A DNA stretch of 64,000 bases, taken from assembly GCF_003336225.1 (NCBI RefSeq), contig NZ_QPID01000014.1, positions 1 to 64,000 on the forward strand, given 5' to 3'. A model generated the notes under the pieces. It made no database searches. It was not told the DNA's origin and saw nothing but the letters and a program-made list of their open reading frames with translations. The translations under genes were made by a program, and so were the position numbers. The DNA comes from Corallincola holothuriorum (GTDB taxonomy: Bacteria > Pseudomonadota > Gammaproteobacteria > Enterobacterales > Neiellaceae). The number at the start of each line of letters is the position of its first letter. Position 1 is the first letter of the stretch. Positions 16,769 to 27,490 of the stretch are shown here, in pieces.

Positions 16769-18931
16769 ATGAGTTTTTCTCACTTTCGTTTCTCTCTTTC
16801 AACCGTGATCTTATGGGCACTGTTCTTTGGTTTCCTCACGGGCATCTTCTTTGGTGAGATGGTCGGTTGGATGAGCTGGATCGGTAATGCTGTGATCATG
16901 TTGATGCAGATGACGATCTTGCCATATATCGTCGTCTCACTGATCGGCGGTATCGGTCGTTTAACCAAAGAACATGCCAAGCAGATGTTCTCGCGGGCTT
17001 CTTTAGTGATGCTAGCCATATGGTTGGTCGGTATGATCGTTATATTGCTGACCCAGTTTGCTTTTCCTGCGTTGGAATCGGCATCGTTTTTCAGTCGCTC
17101 TTTGGTGACTCCGCAAGCTGAAGTGGATTTCCTATCCATCTATATCCCTTCAAACCCGTTTCAGTCGATGGCCAACGGTGCTATCCCCGCAGTGGTTCTA
17201 TTCTCGATTTCGCTGGGGGTGACACTGATTAGTTTGAAGCACAAAACATCGTTGCTCGAATCCTTAGGTACCTTAGCTGAAGCGTTGTCGAAGCTTAATG
17301 GGGCATTAGTTAAAACGTTGCCAGTGAGTGTTTTTGCGCTAACAGCCAGCGCAGCGGGCACATTAACTCTGGAACAGTTCGGCTCGTTGCAGGTCTATCT
17401 GGTGAGTTACCTGGTGTTGTCACTGGTACTGACATTCTGGGTATTTCCGCGCATGTTAGCGGCGATCAGCCCCTTTAAAACTGGGGAGGTGTTGGCTGTT
17501 AGTCGAGATGCTCTAGTGACAGCGTTTACTACGGGTAATGTATTTGTCTTGCTGCCTGTATTGGTTGAGGGAGCAAAGCGCCTGTTTCGTAAGAATCGGA
17601 TGCGCAAAGAAGACACGGATTACATGCTCGAAGTGTTGATGCCCATCGCTTACAGTTTTCCAAACGTAGGCAAGCTGACCGTACTGATGTTTGTATTGTT
17701 TGCTGGCTGGTTTAATGGCAAGAGCATTGAAATAACCGATATGCCGCTGTTTAGTGTCAGTGGTGTTTTTAGTTTGTTTGGTAGTGTCAACGTCGCCATC
17801 CCTTTCATGCTGGACAGCTTTCGTCTGCCAGCAGATATGTTTGAGCTGTTTATTATTTCCAATGTTCTGACGGGTAAGTTCAACTCACTGGTTGCTGCGA
17901 TGCAGCTGTTAATATTTGTGCTGTTGTCAGTGGCCGTGATCCAGGATCAGGTGAAAATCAGCTTGGGAAGAATAGTGCGGTTCGCCCTATTCGGTATTGG
18001 CGTGAGTTTTATCATTCTGTATGGCAGCCGGTTTGTTAACGGCATTTTTCTTGGTGATGACAATAAGATCGGTGAGCAACTGTCTACCATGCGGGTGCCG
18101 GATAAGGTGCCGGAGCATGTGTATGCGCAGATCCCCAAGTCATATACCGGCGGCGAATATGCCTTGACGAATATAGAGGTGATTAAGAAGCGCGGTGTGC
18201 TGCGGGTGGGTTACAGTCCGACCAATGTGCCGTTTTCATTTTTTAATCGTGATGGTCAGTTAGTTGGTTTTGATATCTCTTTGGCTCACCAGTTGGCGCG
18301 AGATCTAGGGGTCAAAGTTGAGTTTATTCCTTTTGTCCGAGATAACTTGCGAATACCACTAAACAAAGGCTATTTCGATGTCGCGATGTCGGGTATCAAG
18401 CTTGATGTCTATGATATTCAGCACATGAGCTTTACCAAGCCGGTTTTAGAATTGAACTTGTCGCTCATGGCGATGGACTACCGCCTGCGGGAGTTCGATT
18501 CAATGGCCAAGCTCCGTGAGCATGAAGGGTTTACCTTGGCGACTGTGGAGCATATTCGTGAGTTGGATCTGCTCCAAAAACGCTTGCCGCAGATCGATAC
18601 CGTGGCGTTAACCTCTTATGATGAGTTCTTTCAGGAACCAGAAGCCTATGATGCGCTTTTGATCAGTGCAGAATCTGGCTACGCTTGGAGTATTTTGCAT
18701 CCTCGTTATGGCGTGGTTTTACCCACTCAACAGGGTAATCAGTTTGCCACTGGTTATGTGGTCGCTAAACGCAACACGGATTTGTTGAATATGCTTAATA
18801 GTTGGATAACTGTGAAACGGGCTAATGGTGATATCCAATCGCAATATGACTTTTGGATTTTGGGTGGCGGAGCAGTAGATAAAAAGCCCCGTTGGTCAGT
18901 GATCAGGGATCTACTGCATTGGGTTGAGTGA
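16769..18931 (+). CDS. dicarboxylate symporter fused to a solute-binding domain
   Basis: This 720-residue protein joins two families. Residues about 1-430 have about 9-10 hydrophobic segments and resemble the cation:dicarboxylate (GltP/DctA) symporter family. Residues about 465-700 (IEVIKKRGVLRVGYSPTNVPFSFFNRDGQLVGFDISLAHQLA, in pieces) match the family 3 periplasmic solute-binding domain that usually binds polar amino acids for ABC importers. The last segment near 410-430 would put the binding domain in the periplasm. The binding domain presumably hands substrate to the symporter; amino acid uptake is an inference. It is transcribed alone. The reading frame is continuous through the junction, so this is no assembly chimera of two broken frames. 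Confidence 0.82.
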   Translation: MSFSHFRFSLSTVILWALFFGFLTGIFFGEMVGWMSWIGNAVIMLMQMTILPYIVVSLIGGIGRLTKEHAKQMFSRASLVMLAIWLVGMIVILLTQFAFPALESASFFSRSLVTPQAEVDFLSIYIPSNPFQSMANGAIPAVVLFSISLGVTLISLKHKTSLLESLGTLAEALSKLNGALVKTLPVSVFALTASAAGTLTLEQFGSLQVYLVSYLVLSLVLTFWVFPRMLAAISPFKTGEVLAVSRDALVTAFTTGNVFVLLPVLVEGAKRLFRKNRMRKEDTDYMLEVLMPIAYSFPNVGKLTVLMFVLFAGWFNGKSIEITDMPLFSVSGVFSLFGSVNVAIPFMLDSFRLPADMFELFIISNVLTGKFNSLVAAMQLLIFVLLSVAVIQDQVKISLGRIVRFALFGIGVSFIILYGSRFVNGIFLGDDNKIGEQLSTMRVPDKVPEHVYAQIPKSYTGGEYALTNIEVIKKRGVLRVGYSPTNVPFSFFNRDGQLVGFDISLAHQLARDLGVKVEFIPFVRDNLRIPLNKGYFDVAMSGIKLDVYDIQHMSFTKPVLELNLSLMAMDYRLREFDSMAKLREHEGFTLATVEHIRELDLLQKRLPQIDTVALTSYDEFFQEPEAYDALLISAESGYAWSILHPRYGVVLPTQQGNQFATGYVVAKRNTDLLNMLNSWITVKRANGDIQSQYDFWILGGGAVDKKPRWSVIRDLLHWVE

Positions 18932-19044
18932 CAAAATAATGGCGCGAAAGAAAAAATAATGACGCTTTGTTAACCGATTGTAAAAATATAGGGTACACTG
19001 TCGCCTGAATTTAGACACAGTCACTCATTGGTGTTTCTTTACTC

Positions 19045-21744
19045 ATGTCTTTGACGCGGCGACTCTTCACATTATTGGCCATGATCTGTTTGCCAGCCCT
19101 GCTTTTCCTCTGGATAGCTTCTCGCGGGCTGCTACTCGATACCTTGCAGCGTATTGAGCATATGGTCGCGGAAAATCATCTCAGACAAACATACAATCAA
19201 TTTGAGTTTTACCTGCAGCGCTTAGAAACATGGGGCTTTGAATGGTCGCAAGAGCCGGACCTGGTGAAGTATGTTGTCACCCCTTCTAAGGCGTTTGAAA
19301 CCGGTTACTTCCCTGATGACCTGTTGGTGTTTAACCGCTCGCATCTGGTGATGTTTTTTGATGCTGATGTCTCTGTTTTATTTGAGCGTTTCATCGACAC
19401 AGATAGTGGCCTTGTTAATGCCACTGTGCCTGCCAATATAAAGCAGAAAATCCAACATAGGATCCAACAGCAGGCATCGGAACTGGAACGTAAGACGATC
19501 ACTGGAATGGTGCAGTTCGATCATGCGCCGATGATGTTAACGATCCGAGCGATTCGACCGTTAGATGACGCCAATATTAATGGTACAACGGCGGGCTATT
19601 TAGTGTTTGCAGAACGGGTGGATGCCCAGCTACTGTTTCGGATTTCGCAGGCCATGGGCTACAGCGTTAACTTGCAGCCACATCAAGGGCCACAAAAGCT
19701 TCAGAGCCATAATGATACCCAGCTAGATCGGACACAAAGTTCGCTGTGGGTCACTCGAACCCTTTATGGTCTCGATCATGATACGCAATTTGAGCTATCT
19801 ATTTCGATGGATCGCTCCCTGTTTCTGTTTGGTGCGGAAGGGATCGAACGCTACTTAGTGATCACTATTTGTAGCTTGTTGGCACTTTTGGCTGCACTTT
19901 ACCTGTTTATCCGTCAATACGTGGCTGCGCCAGTGGCGTCTTTGACGCGGCAAGTGAACGCGATAGACGCGGATGCCGAAGAGTGTCAGCCAATTATCGT
20001 CGGTAAAAGTCGTGAAATTAAAATATTAGGCGAAAAGTTTAATCGCTTGATGGATTCCCTCTTTAAGGAAAAAGTGCGTGCCAGAACCACGCTGGCATCT
20101 ATTGGTGAAGCTGTGATCAGTACTGATAGCCGTGGCAGCATTACTTATTTGAGCCCGGTTGCCGAGAAGCTGCTGCAGCTGACGCAGGAGCAAGGGGTTG
20201 GCTTGCCAATCGACAAGGTCTTACAAAGCGTCGATGGCATGTCACTAGCACCACAGATTGCGATGTTTGCTGATATGCCTAGCGCAACCACTCAGCGTAG
20301 TATGCGTCGCCTACAGATTGCTGGTCGGTCCGTTAGTATTGAGCAAACGGTTTCCCCTCTTCTGGGGGCAGCCGATGAGATCACCGGCGCCGTGCTGGTG
20401 CTTCGAGATATCAGTAGTGCTGAGCTATTAAAAGAGAAGCTACAACATCAGTCGAGTCATGATCCTGTCACTGGCTTATATACCCGTGGGCGCTTTGAAC
20501 AGATGATCAGTCTGTTAAGTCCAGAGTTAACATCAGGCGAGCATGCCGTTTGTTACATTGACTTGGATAATTTCAAGTTAGTGAATGATAACTGCGGCCA
20601 TGGTGTCGGTGATCGTTTACTGCGTGAGATCTCTGATGCTATTCGTCGCTGCATTCGTGAGACGGATCTGTTGGCCAGAATGGGTGGCGATGAGTTTGCT
20701 TTGGTATTGCGAGATATCGATATTGATGCAGTGCGCAAAGTGATGGTTAAGATCAGTGAGGAGATTGAGTCGGTGAGTGTGTACTGGGGGGCCAGTGCTT
20801 ACTCCGTTGGCGCCAGTATCGGAGTGAGCTTTTTGCGCCCAGAACAGACTCAATTAAAAGCGGTGCTGCAGGAAGCTGACGCTGCTTGTCGTGGGGCTAA
20901 GTTACCTGGAAGTAATAATATCTGTTTCTATGATGCTGATAATCAAGAGGTGACCGATCATCAGCAAGCCCCTCGTTGGGCTATCAAGATCAATGATGCG
21001 ATTGACGCCGATAAGCTCGAACTTTACTATCAGGAGATCATGCCGCTGGCGCCGACGACAGAGGGTATGAAGCGGATTGAAGTCTTGGTACGCATGCGAG
21101 AAGCTAATGGAGAGCTGTTATTACCGGATAGCTTTCTCCCCGCGGCTGAGCGTTACCATCTATGTGAAAAGCTCGACCACTGGGTGTTGGAGCATGTTTA
21201 TCAATGGCTTGCCCGTCATCCAGAGTGTTGGAGTCATAGCCGGGTCAGTATCAACTTGTCTACAGAAACGCTAGGCAGTGATAAGTTTGAGCCCTATTTA
21301 GCCAGTTTATGCCATCGTTACCGTATCCCTAATAGCAGTATCTGCTTTGAAATTACTGAACGTGCAGCGATACGTAACCAGCAGAAAATGATCGAGTTAC
21401 TTAAGCGCTTGCGTAACCAGGGGTTTCGTTTTGCCTTGGATGATTTTGGTAGCGGCTTCTCATCATATGGCTATCTGAAATCTCTGCCGGTGGACTTTGT
21501 GAAGATAGATGGCGGTTTTGTACGCACCATGCATGAAGATCCGAAAGATCTGGCATTAGTACAATCGATACATCAGGTTTGTAACGTCTTAGGAATGCAG
21601 ACGGTGGCTGAATATGTTGAAAATGACGCTGTCTATCAAAGTGCCTGTGATCTGGGGATCGACTTTGTTCAGGGGTTTAATATTGGCCATCCAAAACCGT
21701 TAAGTGAGTTTGCCCTTAATTTTATTGACCAACAGGTAGTTTAA
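19045..21744 (+). CDS. membrane-bound GGDEF-EAL protein
   Basis: This 899-residue cyclic-di-GMP protein starts with a transmembrane segment (about 5-28). A periplasmic sensor resembling CHASE4 (about 35-265) follows, then a second transmembrane segment (about 272-293), a HAMP-like linker and a PAS domain (about 350-470). A GGDEF domain follows (SSHDPVTGLYTR start; intact GGDEF near 547). Next is an EAL domain whose first motif is EVL (near 679), with intact EITERAAI and LDDFGSGFSSYGYLKSLPVDFVKID (near 799). Both catalytic sites therefore look usable. The signal sensed is unknown. It stands alone before a terminator. Confidence 0.92.
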   Translation: MSLTRRLFTLLAMICLPALLFLWIASRGLLLDTLQRIEHMVAENHLRQTYNQFEFYLQRLETWGFEWSQEPDLVKYVVTPSKAFETGYFPDDLLVFNRSHLVMFFDADVSVLFERFIDTDSGLVNATVPANIKQKIQHRIQQQASELERKTITGMVQFDHAPMMLTIRAIRPLDDANINGTTAGYLVFAERVDAQLLFRISQAMGYSVNLQPHQGPQKLQSHNDTQLDRTQSSLWVTRTLYGLDHDTQFELSISMDRSLFLFGAEGIERYLVITICSLLALLAALYLFIRQYVAAPVASLTRQVNAIDADAEECQPIIVGKSREIKILGEKFNRLMDSLFKEKVRARTTLASIGEAVISTDSRGSITYLSPVAEKLLQLTQEQGVGLPIDKVLQSVDGMSLAPQIAMFADMPSATTQRSMRRLQIAGRSVSIEQTVSPLLGAADEITGAVLVLRDISSAELLKEKLQHQSSHDPVTGLYTRGRFEQMISLLSPELTSGEHAVCYIDLDNFKLVNDNCGHGVGDRLLREISDAIRRCIRETDLLARMGGDEFALVLRDIDIDAVRKVMVKISEEIESVSVYWGASAYSVGASIGVSFLRPEQTQLKAVLQEADAACRGAKLPGSNNICFYDADNQEVTDHQQAPRWAIKINDAIDADKLELYYQEIMPLAPTTEGMKRIEVLVRMREANGELLLPDSFLPAAERYHLCEKLDHWVLEHVYQWLARHPECWSHSRVSINLSTETLGSDKFEPYLASLCHRYRIPNSSICFEITERAAIRNQQKMIELLKRLRNQGFRFALDDFGSGFSSYGYLKSLPVDFVKIDGGFVRTMHEDPKDLALVQSIHQVCNVLGMQTVAEYVENDAVYQSACDLGIDFVQGFNIGHPKPLSEFALNFIDQQVV

Positions 21745-21782
21745 CGACTTTAGAATAGACAGGAATAACTGACTGATATGAG

Positions 21783-21807
21783 AAAGGCCAGCAATAGCTG
21801 GCCTTTT
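21783..21807. terminator. bidirectional terminator between GGDEF-EAL gene and purD
   Basis: An AAAGGCCAGC/GCTGGCCTTT stem (21783-21792 with 21797-21806) with a 4-nt loop and T-runs on both strands separates two convergent genes. Confidence 0.85.
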
Positions 21808-21829
21808 ATATACGTCAAACAGCGCGTGT

Positions 21830-23119
21830 TTAGCTCTGTTGTTCCCGTTCAATTGCGCGGTAGGCAATATCTGTGCGGTAAAACATACCATCCCAGCTGA
21901 TCTGCTTAGCAAGCGCGTAAGCACGCTGTTGCGCCTCGGTCACGGTATTGCCGAGGGCCGTGGCACATAGGACGCGACCACCAGCAGTGACAACAGCGCC
22001 ATCTTTTTCAGCCGTACCTGCATGGAAGATCTTCTCACCGGCGACTTCGTTGCTGTTTAAACCGTGGATCTCAATACCTTTGGCATAGTCACCAGGATAA
22101 CCACCTGCGGCTAATACAACGCCGACAGCGGCACGGTTGTCGTATTTGGCTTCATGCTGATCCAACTCTCCAGCAATCGCTGCTAGGCAGAGTGTCACCA
22201 GATCAGATTGCATACGTAGCATGATCGGTTGAGTTTCTGGATCGCCGAAACGGCAATTGTATTCAATTACTTTCGGTGTGCCGTCGGCAGCGATCATCAA
22301 ACCGGCGTAGAGGAAGCCGACATAGGTATTCCCTTCAGCTGCCATGCCGTTCACTGTCGGCATGATCACTTCGTTCATCACGCGGTCGTGGATCTCAGGG
22401 GTGACTACTGGGGCTGGTGAATAAGCACCCATTCCACCGGTGTTGGGGCCGGTGTCGCCATTGCCGACGCGCTTGTGATCCTGACTTGTCGCCATCGGTA
22501 ACACATTCTTACCGTCGACCATGACGATGAACGACGCTTCTTCACCATCAAGGAACTCTTCAATGACCACGCGGTGGCCGGCATCGCCAAAGGCATTACC
22601 GGCAAGCATGTCGCGTACCGCATCTTCAGCTTCTGCCAGTGTCATGGCAACAATCACACCTTTGCCAGCGGCTAAGCCATCAGCCTTAACGACGATAGGC
22701 GCGCCTTTTTCCCGCAGATAGGTCAGTGCTGGCTCGATCTCGGTGAAGTTTGCGTATTCGGCTGTTGGGATGCTGTGACGGGCAAGGAAGTCCTTGGTGA
22801 AGGCTTTAGAGCCTTCCAGCTGGGCTGCGCCTTGGCTTGGACCGAAAGCTTTGAGGTTTGCCGCTTGAAATGCGTCGACTACACCTTCAACCAAAGGCAC
22901 TTCTGGGCCAACGATAGTGAGTGCGACATCATTCTCTTGAGCGAATTTGATTAATGCTGGCTGATCACTGACGCCAATGGCGACATTCTCTAGCTTTGGT
23001 TCTAAAGCTGTGCCTGCGTTGCCTGGCGCGACGAAGACTTTACTGACGTCGGAAGATTGCGCCGCTTTCCATGCTAAGGCGTGTTCACGGCCACCGCTGC
23101 CAATTACCAATACGTTCAT
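21830..23119 (-). CDS. purD: phosphoribosylamine-glycine ligase
   Basis: This 429-residue ATP-grasp enzyme makes glycinamide ribonucleotide from phosphoribosylamine, glycine and ATP, step two of purine synthesis. It starts MNVLVIGSGGREHALAW. ATG 23119 has GGGAGATAAG just upstream; the open frame five residues longer lacks this. VKADGLAAGKGVIVA, EEFLDGEEAS and FNCRFGDPETQ-type blocks (here YNCRFGDPETQ) form the ATP and substrate sites. Length equals that of E. coli PurD. It follows purH on the same strand with a hairpin in between. Confidence 0.97.
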   Translation of the reverse strand: MNVLVIGSGGREHALAWKAAQSSDVSKVFVAPGNAGTALEPKLENVAIGVSDQPALIKFAQENDVALTIVGPEVPLVEGVVDAFQAANLKAFGPSQGAAQLEGSKAFTKDFLARHSIPTAEYANFTEIEPALTYLREKGAPIVVKADGLAAGKGVIVAMTLAEAEDAVRDMLAGNAFGDAGHRVVIEEFLDGEEASFIVMVDGKNVLPMATSQDHKRVGNGDTGPNTGGMGAYSPAPVVTPEIHDRVMNEVIMPTVNGMAAEGNTYVGFLYAGLMIAADGTPKVIEYNCRFGDPETQPIMLRMQSDLVTLCLAAIAGELDQHEAKYDNRAAVGVVLAAGGYPGDYAKGIEIHGLNSNEVAGEKIFHAGTAEKDGAVVTAGGRVLCATALGNTVTEAQQRAYALAKQISWDGMFYRTDIAYRAIEREQQS

Positions 23120-23164
23120 TCTTATCTCCCTCAATATGGGGCTAATCGGTCGGATTATATGTGC

Positions 23165-23194
23165 AAAAACCGCGGCAATGCTGCTGCGGTTTTG
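23165..23194 (-). terminator. terminator-like hairpin between purH and purD
   Basis: AAAACCGC and GCGGTTTT arms (23165-23173 with 23186-23193) are followed by T residues on the minus strand. It could attenuate read-through from purH into purD. Confidence 0.55.
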
Positions 23195-23220
23195 TAGGGT
23201 TAGCTTGTGCTAACCCGCGT
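23195..23220. repeat. REP-like palindrome between purH and purD
   Basis: GGGTTAGC and GCTAACCC arms (23197-23204 with 23209-23216) have a 4-nt loop and start with GTAGGGTT, like the palindrome at 16526. It looks like a dispersed extragenic element. Confidence 0.55.
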
Positions 23221-23259
23221 CTCTTTAATTTAGCGTCCAACATTAGGACGCCAACTATT

Positions 23260-24852
23260 TTAGTGACGGAAATGACGCATGTTGGTGAACACCATGGTCA
23301 TGCCATGTTCGTCCGCCGCTGCAATCACCTCATCATCGCGGATAGAGCCGCCAGGCTGGATAACACAGCTAATGCCCGCTTTCGCTGCGGCATCAATGCC
23401 ATCACGGAATGGGAAGAAAGCATCTGAAGCCATCACTGAACCGGCGACTTCGAGACCTTCATCTTCCGCTTTAATGCCAGCGATTTTGGCGCTATATACA
23501 CGGCTCATTTGACCCGCGCCAACACCGATCGTCATGCTATCTTTGGCGTAAACAATGGCATTTGATTTAACAAATTTAGCCACTTTCCAGCAGAACAGCA
23601 GATCCTGCAGCTCTTTGTCGGTTGGCTTACGCTTGGTTACCACGGTTAAATCGTCCAGCGTCACCATGCCTTGATCGCGATCTTGTACCAGCAAGCCGCC
23701 GTTGACTCGTTTAAAGTCATATTCAGTGGTGGTTTTATCCCACTGGCCACACTCGAGCAAGCGAACATTCTTCTTCGCTGCGACGATTTGTGCCGCCGCA
23801 GGGCTGACTGTTGGCGCAATGATCACTTCCACAAACTGACGGCTGACAATCGCTTCAGCGGTGTCGGCATCGAGTTCACGGTTGAAAGCGATGATACCGC
23901 CAAATGCTGATGTTGGATCCGTTTTGAAAGCGCGTTCGTAAGCTTCCAATTGCGTCTCAGCTAACGCCACGCCACACGGATTCGCATGCTTGACGATGAC
24001 ACAGGCTGGTTGCTCGAACTCTTTCACGCATTCCAGCGCGGCGTCGGTATCGGCAATATTGTTGTAGCTGAGGGCTTTACCTTGGATCTGCTTCGCTGAT
24101 GCAACAGAGGCTTCCTGTAGATCCTTTTCAACATAAAAAGCAGCGGCTTGGTGGCTGTTCTCGCCGTAGCGCATATCCTGCTTTTTGATGAACTGGCTGT
24201 TGAAAGTACGTGGAAACTGGCTATTTTCGCTGTTCTCGTCGGTGTCACCATAGCTAGGAACTTTGGTGCCGAAATAGTTAGCGATCATGCCATCGTAGGC
24301 TGCAGTATGTTCGAAAGCGGCGATAGCAAGATCGAAACGGGTCGCCAGGGCCAATGAACCCTCATTGCTATCCATTTCGCCAAGTACGCGGTTGTAATCT
24401 GATGCGTTGACGACGATAGCGACATCTTTATGGTTCTTTGCTGCAGAGCGCACCATAGTTGGACCACCGATATCGATGTTCTCGACTGCGTCGGCGAGGC
24501 TGCAGTCAGGATTAGCGACTGTGGCTGCAAATGGATACAGGTTAACGACAACCATATCGATTGGGTTGATGCCATGGCTATTCATCACTGCATCATCTTG
24601 ATCACGACGACCCAGGATGCCACCGTGGACCTTTGGATGCAGGGTTTTTACCCGGCCATCCATCATCTCAGGGAACCCGGTGTAATCAGAGACTTCAATG
24701 ACATCGATGCCTTGTTCGGCAAGCAGGCGGGCAGTACCACCAGTAGACAGGATTTCTACACCCTTTTCGGCCAGCGCACGGGCGAATTCTACGATACCGG
24801 TCTTGTCTGAAACGCTGATAAGCGCACGGCGGATCGGTCTAGCAGCTTCCAT
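23260..24852 (-). CDS. purH: bifunctional AICAR formyltransferase / IMP cyclohydrolase
   Basis: This 530-residue enzyme does the last two steps of IMP synthesis. The N-terminal IMP cyclohydrolase part has [18 protein letters not shown] and [18 protein letters not shown]. The C-terminal transformylase has the KHANPCGVA and [14 protein letters not shown] blocks, with the catalytic Lys-His in the former. It ends TNMRHFRH as is typical. A GAGGA site lies about 11 nt before the ATG. It heads purH-purD, as in enterics. Confidence 0.97.
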   Translation of the reverse strand: MEAARPIRRALISVSDKTGIVEFARALAEKGVEILSTGGTARLLAEQGIDVIEVSDYTGFPEMMDGRVKTLHPKVHGGILGRRDQDDAVMNSHGINPIDMVVVNLYPFAATVANPDCSLADAVENIDIGGPTMVRSAAKNHKDVAIVVNASDYNRVLGEMDSNEGSLALATRFDLAIAAFEHTAAYDGMIANYFGTKVPSYGDTDENSENSQFPRTFNSQFIKKQDMRYGENSHQAAAFYVEKDLQEASVASAKQIQGKALSYNNIADTDAALECVKEFEQPACVIVKHANPCGVALAETQLEAYERAFKTDPTSAFGGIIAFNRELDADTAEAIVSRQFVEVIIAPTVSPAAAQIVAAKKNVRLLECGQWDKTTTEYDFKRVNGGLLVQDRDQGMVTLDDLTVVTKRKPTDKELQDLLFCWKVAKFVKSNAIVYAKDSMTIGVGAGQMSRVYSAKIAGIKAEDEGLEVAGSVMASDAFFPFRDGIDAAAKAGISCVIQPGGSIRDDEVIAAADEHGMTMVFTNMRHFRH

Positions 24853-24963
24853 CGAGTAACATTCCTCAACTCATTTGATAGGGGGAGGCGAAAAGGCTTC
24901 CCGTGTTGGAGCATGGGCTCCAGATAGACAACAGGGTCCGATTGGACCCTGTAGCAAACTATT

Positions 24964-25260
24964 TTAGTTCATACCGTACTTTTTGAGCTTCTTACGCAGC
25001 GTACCGCGGTTGACGCCCAACAGGTTTGAGGCACGAGTCTGATTACCACGGGTGTAGGTCATCACTTCTTCAAGCAACGGCGCTTCTACTTCCGACAGGA
25101 ACAGCTCGTACAGGTCATTGATGTCCTGACCGTTTAACTGTGTCAGATAGTTGCGCATCGCTTTTTTAACGGATTCGCGGAGAGGTTGCGCATTGGAAGA
25201 AGTGTTTGGCATTTGATTAACAGTACCCATTACTTCATTTTTCAGATTAGTCTCAAACAT
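24964..25260 (-). CDS. fis: DNA-binding protein Fis
   Basis: This 98-residue protein has exactly the E. coli Fis length. The C-terminal helix-turn-helix is [20 protein letters not shown]; the N-terminal beta-hairpin region used in Hin/Gin invertase stimulation is around residues 10-30. Fis is a growth-phase-dependent nucleoid protein that activates stable RNA promoters. It is the second gene of the dusB-fis operon (28-nt gap), so expression likely starts from the dusB promoter. A serine recombinase is encoded in the island at 42.9 kb, but no Fis enhancer was recognised. Confidence 0.97.
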   Translation of the reverse strand: MFETNLKNEVMGTVNQMPNTSSNAQPLRESVKKAMRNYLTQLNGQDINDLYELFLSEVEAPLLEEVMTYTRGNQTRASNLLGVNRGTLRKKLKKYGMN

Positions 25261-25288
25261 ACGCCTTAGCTCGCTTAATAAATTGTGA

Positions 25289-26275
25289 TTAATTTTCTAA
25301 TGCAAAGAATGCATCTAACGCCTGCAGCTGATCCTTAGCTGATATCAAAGCGTTAAATTTGCTTCGAAATTCTCTGGTTTGATCAAGCTCCGCCAGATAC
25401 CAACCCACATGCTTGCGGGCGATCCGTGGACCCATCACATCTCCATAAAATATGTGTAACGCATCAATATGCGCTAACACGATTTCGCGTATTTCCTGTG
25501 CCGGCGGATCAGGCAGTAGCTCATTACAGTGAAGATAGTGAGCAATCTGCTTAAACAGCCACGGTCGTCCTTGAGCGGCTCGACCAATCATCAGCGCATC
25601 CGCGCCGGTGTCGGTTAAAACCTGCTGTGCTTTTTGCGGGCTATCGATATCGCCATTGGCAATAACAGGAATAGACACTGACTGCTTAATCGCAGCAATG
25701 GTGTCGTACTCCGCATTCCCCTTATACATACATGCTCGCGTACGACCATGTATAGCAATTGCCTGGATCCCATTACGTTCAGCCAGGCGGGCAATCTCGA
25801 CGCCGTTTTTGTACTCAGGTGCCCATCCGGTGCGGGTCTTTAGCGTGACTGGTACATCGACCGCGTTTACCACGGCTTTGATGATTTTTTCTACCAGTTC
25901 CGGATACTGCAGTAATGCTGAGCCGGCTAATTTTTTGTTCACCTTTTTGGCTGGACACCCCATATTGATATCAATAATTTGGGCGCCATTGGCGACATTA
26001 AATTGCGCAGCTTCGGCCATCAGATCTGGATCTGCGCCGGCAATTTGCACCGAGCGGATACCGGACTCACCTGAATGGTCCATGCGTTTCTGCGATTTTT
26101 CTGTACCCCAGATTTTGGGATTACTTGAAAGCATCTCCGATACTGCTAAACCTGCCCCCATACGGCGGCAAAGTTGACGGTAAGGACGATCGGTTATCCC
26201 AGCCATCGGCGCGACAATCAGCGGATTGTCGAGACGGTAAGGGCCAATCTGAATGCTCAAAGTTTCACCACCCAT
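25289..26275 (-). CDS. dusB: tRNA-dihydrouridine synthase B
   Basis: This FMN enzyme reduces uridine in the tRNA D-loop. [24 protein letters not shown], the catalytic-Cys motif [19 protein letters not shown] and [12 protein letters not shown] are family blocks. The 328-residue call uses ATG 26275; a TTG six codons in would give [10 protein letters not shown], closer to the E. coli N-terminus, and has a GGTGGTG sequence upstream, so the true start is uncertain. It is the first gene of the dusB-fis operon. The leader holds a 7-bp inverted repeat (26317-26323 with 26333-26339). Confidence 0.95.
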   Translation of the reverse strand: MGGETLSIQIGPYRLDNPLIVAPMAGITDRPYRQLCRRMGAGLAVSEMLSSNPKIWGTEKSQKRMDHSGESGIRSVQIAGADPDLMAEAAQFNVANGAQIIDINMGCPAKKVNKKLAGSALLQYPELVEKIIKAVVNAVDVPVTLKTRTGWAPEYKNGVEIARLAERNGIQAIAIHGRTRACMYKGNAEYDTIAAIKQSVSIPVIANGDIDSPQKAQQVLTDTGADALMIGRAAQGRPWLFKQIAHYLHCNELLPDPPAQEIREIVLAHIDALHIFYGDVMGPRIARKHVGWYLAELDQTREFRSKFNALISAKDQLQALDAFFALEN

Positions 26276-26439
26276 CTGTTGAGAGCGGCGTAGTTTACTT
26301 TTTTTTTTCGCCGTAAGAAAGGTCAGTTTTTAACCTTTCGAACAGCTATTGACCAGACGCAAAAGCAAGCGATTTATTTATATTTTTGCTTTCTAGTTAA
26401 CTTGTTGATACATAAGTAAAAGAGCATGTTTGTAAGCAA

Positions 26440-27321
26440 TTATTTCGCGATCCCACTAATTCTCGCCCACTCCTCTTTTTGACAAATAGGATCGAGATTT
26501 ATGTGTGATTGATAGGCTGATGCGACCTCTTCCGCCTGAGATTCTAGTACGCCAGAGAGCGCAAGGTGACCGCCCGGCAGGGGTAATCGGCAGATTAAAG
26601 GTGCGAGTTCCCGGAGTGGGCCGGCAAGAATATTGGCGACCACTACGTCAGCTTTTAAGTCCGCAGGTTGCTCATCGGGCAGATAGAGGCTGAGCTTGTC
26701 GCTGACGCCATTGCGTTCGGCGTTGTCACGACTGGCAAGGATCGCCTGTGGGTCAATATCGATGCCGATGGCGCTTTTTGCACCTAGTTTAAGCGCCGCC
26801 ACAGCAAGAATACCTGAGCCACAACCGAAATCGACCACCGTCTTATCGGTTAAATCCAAACTATCTAACCACTGCAGGCAAAGCGCAGTGGTTGGATGGG
26901 TGCCAGTACCAAATGCCAGGCCAGGATCCAGGATCACATTAACTGCATCGGCCGCAGGCGCGTCGCGCCAGCTTGGGCATATCCACAGACGTTCACCAAA
27001 CTGCATCGGATGAAAGTTATCCATCCACTCCCGCTCCCAGTCCTTGTCTTCCAGCGGTTCTAGCTTATAGCGTTGGCCTTTGGTTAATCCGCCATGCATC
27101 TGTAGATAGCTGACCACAATGTCCATGTCCGCTTCCGCATCCCATAAACCCATCACGTCAGTTTCTCCCCATAAGCGGGTTTCTCCTGGCATAGGTTCAA
27201 ACACCGGATTGTCTTTCGAATCCAAAAATGTCACAGACAAGGCACCGCAAGCAGACATTAAGTCACCGACTTTTTCTGCGGTATCGGCGGTGGCATTTAG
27301 GCGAAGCTGGAGCCAAGGCAT
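26440..27321 (-). CDS. prmA: ribosomal protein L11 methyltransferase
   Basis: This 293-residue SAM-dependent enzyme trimethylates L11. The N-terminal substrate-recognition domain starts [11 protein letters not shown]. The Rossmann domain has [34 protein letters not shown] and [20 protein letters not shown] ribosome site precedes ATG 27321. It lies upstream of dusB-fis as in E. coli, with a 164-nt gap. Confidence 0.96.
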   Translation of the reverse strand: MPWLQLRLNATADTAEKVGDLMSACGALSVTFLDSKDNPVFEPMPGETRLWGETDVMGLWDAEADMDIVVSYLQMHGGLTKGQRYKLEPLEDKDWEREWMDNFHPMQFGERLWICPSWRDAPAADAVNVILDPGLAFGTGTHPTTALCLQWLDSLDLTDKTVVDFGCGSGILAVAALKLGAKSAIGIDIDPQAILASRDNAERNGVSDKLSLYLPDEQPADLKADVVVANILAGPLRELAPLICRLPLPGGHLALSGVLESQAEEVASAYQSHINLDPICQKEEWARISGIAK

Positions 27322-27490
27322 GGCATCTCCTGGAATTATCTTGAATGGGCGGATTGTAGCTGGCAGGGGCGTTATATAACAGTACCAACGCTATTGCTGG
27401 TGGCTCTGATTAGAGTGAAAAATATTCGATGACTTGCTAATTGTTAGAATATCTACCAGATTGAGTAATAACTCTAATCTAAATTTCGCG

